Assembly (NCBI GenBank): GCA_913064925.1
Contig: CAJYBN010000185.1
Span: forward strand, 1-5,530
Source of the DNA: an uncultured Peptococcaceae bacterium
GTDB lineage: Bacteria; Bacillota; Desulfotomaculia; Desulfotomaculales; Desulfallaceae
Direction: 5' to 3'
Length of the DNA stretch: 5,530 nucleotides
This document shows positions 1 to 5,285 of the stretch, in pieces. Under the pieces are notes generated by a model. It saw only the letters and a program-made list of their open reading frames with translations, searched no databases and was not told the origin of the DNA. Positions within the stretch are counted from its first letter, which is position 1; every line of letters begins with the position of its first letter. Both the position numbers and the translations under genes were made by a program.

Positions 1-3000
1 TACGTTATGACCGCGTGGCCGGGTATTTCCGCTCGTCCTCCCTGGCCGCCGCTTCCCAGGGGTTTTCTGCCTTTGTCGGGCGGCAGGGCAAGATGCGCCT
101 TATTGTGGGCGCCGACTTAGATCCAAATGACGTGAAGGCTATACTGGCCGGGGACTCGCAGCGGCTGGCAGCAAAGTTGAACGGTGAACTGGATCAACCC
201 GATTCTTGGCCTGAGAGCGTGCGCAGCGGAGTGACGCTCCTGGCCTGGATGGTGGCGCACGGCTATCTTGAAGTGCGAGTGGCCTTCCGGGTTCACAAAG
301 AGACTGGCGAGCCGCTTCCTTTCGATGCAATGGACGACGGCTATGTGCATGAAAAGTGGTTCATTTTGTACGATGAATTCGGTAACCGGTTGTACGGGGC
401 AGGCACGCTCAACGAATCAAAGACGGCGCTTATTCTCAACGCCGAAAATATTGATGTGCACTGCGATTGGTGGGGGGAGACGGATCGCCGGCGGGTGGAC
501 GAAGCCGTCGAGACCTTTGAAAACCTTTGGGCGAGCCGGGTCCCCCACATGCCGGTAATGACTCTGCCGGAAGCCGTCCGGCGACGCCTGGTCCGAATGG
601 CGGAAGGAATTGAACGGCCAGCGGAGATTGACGGCACAAGTGCTGCCACCAGAATAATAGAGCCGCCTGCGGCGCTGGAGCGACTGCGGTTTGCCGTCCT
701 GCGCGACGCGCCGAAAATGCCGGGCGGGCGCTTTGTGGGCATGGAAACCGCGCCGGTCGCACCGTGGCCGCACCAGGCCATCGTTGTGCGCAGGCTGGTA
801 GAAACGTGGCCTTACTCATACCTGCTGTGCGATGAGGTTGGCTTAGGGAAAACCATTGAGGCGGGGCTGGCCTTCCGTTCTTTGTACCTGTCGGGCCTGG
901 TAAAACGCATTCTAATCGCCGCCCCGGCAAGCCTGACCCAACAGTGGCACCGCCAAATGGCGTCGAAAGTATTGCTTCCCTTCGGCCGGGCGCGTACCGT
1001 GCCGGAAATTATACATGAGTATATTTTGCCGGTCAAAGAAAACCGAAGGGCCGCCTCGATTTATGAGCCGGACCTGGTCATTGTGTCAACGGGATTGCTT
1101 GCCCGCCGCGAACGAGCAGCAGCTCTCAAGGGAGCAAAACCGTTTGACATCGCTCTGGTGGATGAAGCGCACGCAGCCAGAAGGCGCAACCCTTCGGCCG
1201 GCCTGGCGGCACACCCGGACTACGGGCATCTCTACACGTTCATCCGGGACATCTTAAGAAAACAAGCGCACAGCCTTTGGCTGGCGACCGCCACTCCGCT
1301 GCAGATTAACCCCGTGGAAGCGTGCGACCTGCTGGCGCTGACCAATCGCGTGGGGGCGTTTCAGTACGATCCAACACTCACGCTGCAGTATTATGAAATT
1401 CTCAGCAAACTCGTGCACGAGCAAGAACCCGGCAGTCAGGAATGGGAGTTTCTCAGGCGTGCGGTGCAGACAGTTGAAGTGCAGGATCCTATACTTTGGG
1501 ACTTTATAAAGCAGAGCGTTATTGACGGGCGCATTCGGATTACGGTGCGGCAATGGCTTGAGCACGGGCGGGTTCCCAGGGGTAGAGACCGCAAGTTAAT
1601 AAATCGCTTGATTTTCAGCGCGTCACCGCTTTCGCGGGTAATGCTGCGGCATACCCGGCGGCTGCTGGAAGTATACCGCGACAACGGCCAACTGCAGCAA
1701 AACCTTCCCCGGCGCCATATCCTGCCCATGCCTCGTATCAACTTCAATCCGCTGGAAAAGCGCATCTACGAGCAGCTGGAAGAATACTGCCTCGGCCTGG
1801 CAAAGCAAATCCGCAAACACGGCGACCACCAAAGCCGTCAAATAGTAAGATTCATGTTGAATTTCCTGCGGCTGCGATTCGCGTCCAGCCTGTACGCGCT
1901 TCGCGAAACATTGCAGCGCCGGCTGCTGAAGGTGGAAGCCACCCTCCGGCACCAGCTGGTTTTGGAAGCAGATGAGTCCAGGTCGGAAGCTACACTGCAG
2001 GACTTTGTTTATGAAGGTGAAGACGAAGACGATTTAGTGGCCGTTGAGTCACTGCTTAAGAACCGGAATACGGCCGACCTTAAATGGGAACAACACCGTC
2101 TGAAGACCATGATCGACGACATGGCTGACCTCACCGGCCCCTCATCTAAAATGAAGGTGCTCTTGCAAACGCTCGACCAGCGCCGGGACCGTAACACCGG
2201 GCGCATCCAGCAGACTGTTATCTTTACCCGTTTTTACGATACGCTAAAAGATATCGTCGCCCGGCTGCAGCAGGCTGACCCGCAGATGCTGGTCGGCACC
2301 TATTCGGGACAGGGAGCCGAGTATTTTGACCCGGGTAATAATAAAATGATTAACGTCGACCGCGAAGAAGTTAAGGAGCGGTTCCTGCGCGGTGAAATCG
2401 ACGTCCTGGTCTGTACGGACGCGGCAGCAGAAGGTTTAAACCTGCAGACGGCCGACCTGCTGGTTAACTTTGATCTGGGATGGAACCCGATGAAGGTCGA
2501 GCAGCGGATCGGGCGTATTGACCGCATCGGGCAAAAACACAAGAATATATACGTTCTCAACCTGTGTTATGTTAACAGCGCCGAGGAAATTGTGTACGAT
2601 CGCCTGCTGTCCCGCCTGGCCGATGCTAACATGATCGTCGGTACTCAGCAGATATCGTTACTGCCGGTAGAACCGGAGGATTTTCGCCAGCTGGCCGAAG
2701 GAGAACTGTCCCCTGAGGAGCTGGAAGCGCGTGCCCGGGAACGGATCGAGCAGCAGCGTAAACACGCAGAAAGCATGGAAATTCAGCCGCAGGAGCTTTA
2801 TGACATTTACATGCGCCTGGCCCGGACGGGCGAAAAGCAGCCTATTCCGGTGAACCTGCAGGCGATATGGGAAGCCCTGAGTAAATCGCGATACCTGCGC
2901 AATCTAGGATGTATAGTATCAGAAGAACCTACAAAGCCAACGATAACCCTATCCGGTATAGACGGGGTACCGCATGGAGCAGTGCTTACTGTTTCACGCC

Positions 3001-3758
3001 AGCTCTATGAGGAAGGCTTGGCTGATGGCGGCCCACGATTGCACTTTGCCTCGTACGGTGACCCGTTCTTTGACGCAATATTGGAGATGTTCAGCCAGTT
3101 TGAGCTTCCCGCTTGCGTGCGCCGGATAACCGTTCCGGTTACCGGCTTGGACGGTATTGAGGTAGTGGGTTATGCAGTAGCCTGCAGTGGACCCGGCGGC
3201 ATCCGCGAGGTGAAACTTGTCCGGTCGTGGGACGACCTCAATAAATTGCATATAGCAGAGACAGAATCCCTGGAAGAAGCGGAGGTTGAACCGTTACGGG
3301 AAGAACTCATGCGGGCGGCCCGGGAGGAGTTCAGTCACTACCTCGCGGCAGATCGAATCGAAAGAGCGAACGTACGAGCTGCCCGGGCACATGAAATGCT
3401 CAACTTCTTGGTAATCCGCAGCCTTCTTGAAGCCAGGGCCGGATTTGCCGGGGAGGGGGCACTTTTTGGGCCCGTTTTGCGCGAAGTCGATTCCCTATTT
3501 AAAGACAGGGAACAGATAACGGTCAACGACCTGCCGGCGGACACCCTCCGGCCACTCACTGGGGAATTGCTTTTCGATTGCCAAGTGCCAAATGTTGGCA
3601 ACAATGCCCACCTCTCGGTGCCGCGCATCCTGGCCCGTACGGCCATCGACGCTGTCAGCCGCCTGGTAGACAGTATGAAAGTAAAGAAAAGCGAACTCCG
3701 CGTGGATACGGTGCTGGCGCGCCTGCAGCGCGAAACAGAGGCTAAGCACATAATTTAA
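1..3758 (+). CDS. PLD-domain SNF2-family DEAD/DEAH helicase (5' partial)
   Basis: Predicted ATP-dependent DNA translocase with a fused phospholipase D-like nuclease domain, probably a component of a DNA-targeting defence system. The frame is open to the left edge (codons from base 3 read R-Y-D-R before the GTG at 15). Because YDRVAGYFRSSSL is a usual N-terminal PLD-helicase motif, I treat the GTG as internal. Numbering from that GTG: a PLD-like domain at about 1-190 with H112-x-K114 and a following GAGTLNES segment; SNF2 motif I DEVGLGKT at 273-280; motif II DEAH at 383-386; motif III TATPLQ at 425-430; a helical insertion at about 480-730; motif IV near VIFTRF at 735; motif V TDAAAEGLNLQ at 802-812; motif VI QRIGRIDRIGQ at 830-840. 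All catalytic helicase motifs look intact. Residues 900-1247 are charged, partly helical and unassigned. The single HKD-type motif suggests the PLD unit acts as a dimer (family knowledge). It resembles RapA/HepA and the DISARM DrmD helicase class; the exact system is not determined. Confidence 0.93.
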   Translation, partial: RYDRVAGYFRSSSLAAASQGFSAFVGRQGKMRLIVGADLDPNDVKAILAGDSQRLAAKLNGELDQPDSWPESVRSGVTLLAWMVAHGYLEVRVAFRVHKETGEPLPFDAMDDGYVHEKWFILYDEFGNRLYGAGTLNESKTALILNAENIDVHCDWWGETDRRRVDEAVETFENLWASRVPHMPVMTLPEAVRRRLVRMAEGIERPAEIDGTSAATRIIEPPAALERLRFAVLRDAPKMPGGRFVGMETAPVAPWPHQAIVVRRLVETWPYSYLLCDEVGLGKTIEAGLAFRSLYLSGLVKRILIAAPASLTQQWHRQMASKVLLPFGRARTVPEIIHEYILPVKENRRAASIYEPDLVIVSTGLLARRERAAALKGAKPFDIALVDEAHAARRRNPSAGLAAHPDYGHLYTFIRDILRKQAHSLWLATATPLQINPVEACDLLALTNRVGAFQYDPTLTLQYYEILSKLVHEQEPGSQEWEFLRRAVQTVEVQDPILWDFIKQSVIDGRIRITVRQWLEHGRVPRGRDRKLINRLIFSASPLSRVMLRHTRRLLEVYRDNGQLQQNLPRRHILPMPRINFNPLEKRIYEQLEEYCLGLAKQIRKHGDHQSRQIVRFMLNFLRLRFASSLYALRETLQRRLLKVEATLRHQLVLEADESRSEATLQDFVYEGEDEDDLVAVESLLKNRNTADLKWEQHRLKTMIDDMADLTGPSSKMKVLLQTLDQRRDRNTGRIQQTVIFTRFYDTLKDIVARLQQADPQMLVGTYSGQGAEYFDPGNNKMINVDREEVKERFLRGEIDVLVCTDAAAEGLNLQTADLLVNFDLGWNPMKVEQRIGRIDRIGQKHKNIYVLNLCYVNSAEEIVYDRLLSRLADANMIVGTQQISLLPVEPEDFRQLAEGELSPEELEARARERIEQQRKHAESMEIQPQELYDIYMRLARTGEKQPIPVNLQAIWEALSKSRYLRNLGCIVSEEPTKPTITLSGIDGVPHGAVLTVSRQLYEEGLADGGPRLHFASYGDPFFDAILEMFSQFELPACVRRITVPVTGLDGIEVVGYAVACSGPGGIREVKLVRSWDDLNKLHIAETESLEEAEVEPLREELMRAAREEFSHYLAADRIERANVRAARAHEMLNFLVIRSLLEARAGFAGEGALFGPVLREVDSLFKDREQITVNDLPADTLRPLTGELLFDCQVPNVGNNAHLSVPRILARTAIDAVSRLVDSMKVKKSELRVDTVLARLQRETEAKHII

Positions 3759-3781
3759 ATTATTCGAGGAAAACATATAAA

Positions 3782-3790
3782 AAGGAGGTG
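3782..3790 (+). promoter_or_regulatory. Strong ribosome binding site deciding a GTG start
   Basis: AAGGAGGTG matches the anti-Shine-Dalgarno sequence almost completely. The GGAGG core (3784-3788) is 9 bases from the GTG at 3798 and 7 bases from an ATG at 3796. The ATG frame reads only Met-Cys-stop, so the GTG must be the productive start. A -10-like CATATAA at 3774-3780 sits directly against this site, and a transcript starting from it would lack the ribosome binding site. It is therefore not counted as a promoter. Confidence 0.8.
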
Positions 3791-3797
3791 TATTTAT

Positions 3798-4058
3798 GTG
3801 TTAAGCATCTTTAAAGCAATGAACGCCAACAAGCCGCAATTACGAGAATTTGACCCTGCAACAATTCAAAGAATTAAAGAAGGAGCTTACCTTGTCAAAG
3901 TGATTTCAGAAACCCAGGTTGCTGCTCGAAAATGTGATTTTTATGCCGGTAATGCAGTTGACCAAGAAGTTAAAAATGCCTTTGCAGATGAGGCTAAGTT
4001 ATTACGGCAAAGTACCCATGCTTTGCAACAATATTACGAATCTATGACAATGGAGTGA
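3798..4058 (+). CDS. Small helical protein of unknown function (86 aa)
   Basis: Not recognised with certainty. The GTG start is set by the strong ribosome binding site just upstream; a later in-frame ATG at 3819 would give a shorter product without a good site. The protein has no signal peptide or membrane segment and is predicted mostly helical. After a short polar lead, residues 24-50 and 55-84 look like two amphipathic helices separated by NAVDQEVKNAF, with one cysteine (ARKCDF). This helix / D-x-E-V / helix pattern weakly recalls CotF-like or ferritin-like spore coat proteins, and the next gene has a comparable pattern. It lies 39 bases after the helicase with no terminator between, so co-transcription is possible. 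Base composition is clearly lower in GC (22/60 and 25/60 in two sampled blocks) than the helicase end (37/60 at 3301-3360), suggesting a different origin or expression class. Confidence 0.75.
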   Translation: MLSIFKAMNANKPQLREFDPATIQRIKEGAYLVKVISETQVAARKCDFYAGNAVDQEVKNAFADEAKLLRQSTHALQQYYESMTME

Positions 4059-4064
4059 GTGACA

Positions 4065-4259
4065 ATGAAATTCACAGACATGGACATGCTTCAAGATTAT
4101 GAAAAAGATGCTAGAATGGCTGCATTGGCATATGCTCTTATAGAAACTGAGGTTGTTGACCCGGATTTACGCAGAATTATAAGTAAAGCTGCTGCTGCTG
4201 CCGCTAAATCACAACAAAAATTTGCAGATTTAATAATAAGAAAGGAAGATAGACCTTAG
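4065..4259 (+). CDS. Small helical protein, possible CotF-like (64 aa)
   Basis: Function unknown. I chose the ATG at 4065 over the GTG at 4059 because the GGAG at 4052-4055 is 9 bases from the ATG but only 3 from the GTG. That GGAG lies in the last codons of the preceding gene, so the pair is probably translationally coupled. The product is soluble and strongly helical: a first helix around DYEKDARMAALAYALIETE, then VVDPDLRRI, then an alanine-rich helix (seven alanines within a nine-residue stretch) ending near QQKFADLI. An acidic helix, a DP-x-LR turn and a second helix is the layout of CotF-type spore coat proteins and other ferritin-like two-helix units. This is pattern resemblance, not a demonstrated homology. 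It shares the low GC content of its upstream partner, and the two could be diverged copies acting together. Confidence 0.75.
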   Translation: MKFTDMDMLQDYEKDARMAALAYALIETEVVDPDLRRIISKAAAAAAKSQQKFADLIIRKEDRP

Positions 4260-4446
4260 ATCAACAATAATTATTATGCCTCAAAAGGAATGGCGGCAGC
4301 TTTCGGCCGCTGCCGCAAGGCTGCAAGCAAATCGATCTTTATCGTACTTTGGTCCCATAGACAATGGAGCCTGCGCCCTATTTACATTTCCGGCTGTGGT
4401 ATAAGAAAATGAGGTTAACAATTTTAATTACCCGGGGGTAAACGGC
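4260..4446 (+). other. Intergenic region with a GC-rich stem-loop
   Basis: No convincing gene. An 8-bp perfect inverted repeat, GCGGCAGC (4293-4300) and GCTGCCGC (4309-4316), encloses an 8-base loop. No T-run follows on either strand, so it is not a standard Rho-independent terminator, though it could still stall or protect the end of the preceding transcript. A 42-codon open frame (ATG 4276 to TAA 4402-4404) runs through the stem-loop, but it has no ribosome binding site and is not called as a gene. A weaker pairing, GGTCCCAT with ATGGAGCC (4351-4371), follows. I did not recognise a known riboswitch. Confidence 0.5.
4397..4405 (+). promoter_or_regulatory. Weak candidate extended -10 promoter
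   Basis: TGGTATAAG matches the extended -10 form (TG, one base, then TATAAT) with one mismatch, and lies 41 bases before the next start codon. The nearest -35-like sequence, TTTACA at 4381-4386, is only 13 bases away, which is too close for a normal spacer. If real, the promoter would depend on the extended -10 element alone. Confidence 0.25.
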
Positions 4447-4647
4447 ATGAAGCTGCATAAAATACGCCAGCAACTAATTTCATACGGGTATCACCCTGAC
4501 GAAGTGGAATACGCCCTCATTGAAGTTCTCCAGTACAAAAACGCCAAGCTGTTGAATAGTATGGATATAAAAATACTCAAAAGCATGCTGCAGGAAAGAA
4601 TGGAAATAAACAGGGCCAAGTCTTACAGGAAAAATTTATGCTGTTAA
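4447..4647 (+). CDS. Hypothetical 66-residue helical protein
   Basis: Not recognised. ATG start with a GGGGG run (4434-4438) 8 bases upstream, a usable but imperfect ribosome binding site. The product is basic, soluble and predicted to be three helices: an N-terminal one around KIRQQLI, a second over HPDEVEYALIEVL, and a third over MDIKILKSMLQERM, with a lysine/arginine-rich tail ending in two cysteines. The segment YGYHPDEVEYALIEVL resembles the loop and second helix of UBA-like three-helix folds and also short RecX-type repeats, but both resemblances are weak. The gene appears to be a single-gene unit: a possible promoter lies just upstream and a strong terminator lies 15 bases downstream. 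Its function cannot be inferred from this context. Confidence 0.7.
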   Translation: MKLHKIRQQLISYGYHPDEVEYALIEVLQYKNAKLLNSMDIKILKSMLQERMEINRAKSYRKNLCC

Positions 4648-4662
4648 GTGCCGGCCTTTGCG

Positions 4663-4698
4663 GGGCTTGTATCTTGTATAAAGTACAAGCCCTTTTTT
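4663..4698 (+). terminator. Rho-independent terminator
   Basis: A perfect 9-bp stem, GGGCTTGTA (4663-4671) with TACAAGCCC (4684-4692), is extended by CTT/AAG after a single bulged T to close a 5-base loop, and is followed directly by six T residues (4693-4698). It begins 15 bases after the stop codon of the 66-residue gene and ends that transcription unit. Confidence 0.93.
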
Positions 4699-4700
4699 CA

Positions 4701-4770
4701 TGCCCTTTCCCCGCCGTCACGCACCGGCCCGCGCCGCACGCCCGCCGCCTGCACCACCTTGCGGCGCACC
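4701..4770 (+). other. C-rich, 80% GC tract
   Basis: By direct count these 70 bases contain 39 C, 17 G, 8 T and 6 A, between AT-rich flanks and just after the terminator. There is a 25-codon proline/arginine-rich open frame (ATG 4700 to TAA 4777), but it has no ribosome binding site and is not called as a gene. The complementary strand contains closely spaced GG and GGG runs that could form a two-tier G-quadruplex, and GCGCCGC (4731-4737) can pair with GCGGCGC (4761-4767). A C-rich RNA of this kind could also serve as a Rho loading site as backup termination. The role is unknown. Confidence 0.6.
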
Positions 4771-4771
4771 A

Positions 4772-4793
4772 CATTAATAATTCATTAATAATT
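4772..4793 (+). repeat. Perfect 11-bp tandem direct repeat (two copies)
   Basis: CATTAATAATT occurs at 4772-4782 and again at 4783-4793 with no spacer. The unit is about one helical turn, so a protein bound to each copy would sit on the same face of the DNA. It lies about 140 bases before the small membrane protein start and may be a regulatory site or a simple slippage duplication. The rest of 4794-4917 shows only AT-rich sequence with no convincing -35/-10 pair. Confidence 0.7.
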
Positions 4794-4917
4794 AAGGAAT
4801 AATCGGATCCTCGAAAATTAAAGCAAAACCTGCCTTTTTCGCGCGCCAATTATAGCCTTTTGTAAAGGAAAGTTGCTGCCCGTTGTTAAATATAAATATT
4901 AAAAAACAGCGCCGAAT

Positions 4918-4941
4918 GAGGAGGTTATGCATCGTGCATAA
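4918..4941 (+). promoter_or_regulatory. Ribosome binding site followed by a hairpin over the start codon
   Basis: GAGGAGG (4918-4924) is a strong ribosome binding site 9 bases from the GTG at 4934. Immediately after it, TTATGCA (4925-4931) and TGCATAA (4935-4941) form a perfect 7-bp inverted repeat around TCG, so the GTG lies at the loop/stem boundary. The stem is AT-rich and only moderately stable. An ATG at 4927 lies 2 bases from the ribosome binding site and opens only a four-codon frame. An in-frame ATG at 4916 has no site of its own. Confidence 0.6.
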
Positions 4942-5104
4942 AATATTGGCCGTCATTACCGCACTGGCCACCGTGCTGGCCGCGGTTCTCGGGCTGGCCG
5001 CCCATGTAGGCATGGAGAGCACGGAAAAATATCACCTGGCTACCGGACTCCTGGCCCTGGCCCTGGTTCTCGTTACGTGCCACCGGATGTATCACAGAAC
5101 TTGA
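4934..5104 (+). CDS. Small two-helix membrane protein (56 aa)
   Basis: Family not recognised. The GTG at 4934 is preferred because GAGGAGG lies 9 bases upstream; longer in-frame starts (TTG 4883, ATG 4916) have no ribosome binding site. The product is almost entirely two hydrophobic segments: residues about 4-24 (ILAVITALATVLAAVLGLAA) and about 35-49 (LATGLLALALVLVTC), joined by a short polar loop (HVGMESTEKYH). It ends in a basic, histidine-containing tail (HRMYHRT). Histidines near the ends of both helices could bind a metal or haem in an oligomer, but this is only an observation. It is probably a cytoplasmic membrane protein with both ends on the same side. Its position just before htpX, a membrane protease gene, may or may not be functional. 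A promoter separates the two genes. Confidence 0.7.
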   Translation: MHKILAVITALATVLAAVLGLAAHVGMESTEKYHLATGLLALALVLVTCHRMYHRT

Positions 5105-5105
5105 A

Positions 5106-5127
5106 TTGTTTACTTGCAATTAAACAA
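5106..5127 (+). promoter_or_regulatory. Operator-like 22-bp palindrome upstream of htpX
   Basis: TTGTTTA (5106-5112) and TAAACAA (5121-5127) are perfect inverted arms around an inner TTGCAA palindrome sharing the same centre (5116/5117). Twenty of 22 positions are symmetric; the only mismatch is the C/T pair at 5113 and 5120. It begins two bases after the stop codon of the small membrane protein gene and ends 25 bases before the htpX -35 element. It is too AT-rich and lacks the T-run of a terminator, so a dimeric regulator site is more likely. In Bacillus subtilis htpX is controlled by dedicated repressors (YkrK and Rok), but I cannot assign this site to any of them. Confidence 0.55.
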
Positions 5128-5152
5128 AATCACAAAATAGCCGGCCGGGATA

Positions 5153-5182
5153 TTGCATTTGTTACTCCCGTTTTGTTATAAT
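5153..5182 (+). promoter_or_regulatory. Sigma-A type promoter with extended -10 for htpX
   Basis: TTGCAT at 5153-5158 (-35) is separated by 18 bases from a perfect TATAAT at 5177-5182 (-10). TG at 5174-5175 adds an extended -10 element. Transcription would start near 5189, leaving a leader of about 95 bases before htpX. An 8-bp palindrome, CCGGCCGG (5141-5148), lies just upstream of the -35. Confidence 0.85.
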
Positions 5183-5247
5183 AGTTACTGGTAAAGAAGG
5201 TGTCCACTTTTCACACGCCGACCGCTTTTCATGGTGGCCGGTTATTT

Positions 5248-5274
5248 GTATGTAAACTTTGGCATACGGGAGGT
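5248..5274 (+). promoter_or_regulatory. htpX ribosome binding site with small upstream stem-loop
   Basis: GGGAGGT at 5268-5274 is the ribosome binding site, 11 bases from the ATG. Directly before it, GTATG (5248-5252) and CATAC (5263-5267) can form a weak 5-bp stem with a 10-base loop. The stem abuts but does not cover the binding site, so any effect on translation would be modest. Confidence 0.5.
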
Positions 5275-5285
5275 AAAAACATAAA

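Noticed and set aside
15..17. GTG at 15 as the true start of the helicase
   Set aside because: The frame is open to the window edge and the conserved YDRVAGYF motif spans the GTG, so the protein almost certainly begins upstream.
3750..3763. Perfect 14-bp palindrome ATAATTTAAATTAT over the helicase stop codon
   Set aside because: It contains only A and T and has no GC stem or T-run, so it may easily be chance in AT-rich sequence and is not a terminator.
3774..3780. CATATAA as a sporulation-type -10 promoter element
   Set aside because: Transcription from it would begin within or after the ribosome binding site at 3782-3790, giving a leaderless message without that site.
1299..4593. Ten CTGCAG hexamers, nine of them within the helicase gene
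   Set aside because: Eight of the nine in the helicase are in-frame Leu-Gln (CTG-CAG) codon pairs, so codon preference explains them rather than a site-specific signal.
4700..4777. 25-codon proline/arginine-rich frame in the C-rich tract
   Set aside because: No ribosome binding site, placed just after a strong terminator, and its amino acid content simply reflects C-rich DNA.
4577..4849. Minus-strand 90-codon open frame
   Set aside because: It overlaps the terminator and C-rich tract, has a poor start and odd composition; the minus-strand frames here are shadows.
4849..4854. Minus-strand TATAAT as a promoter
   Set aside because: No acceptable -35 at 16-18 bases, no extended -10, and no credible minus-strand gene downstream.
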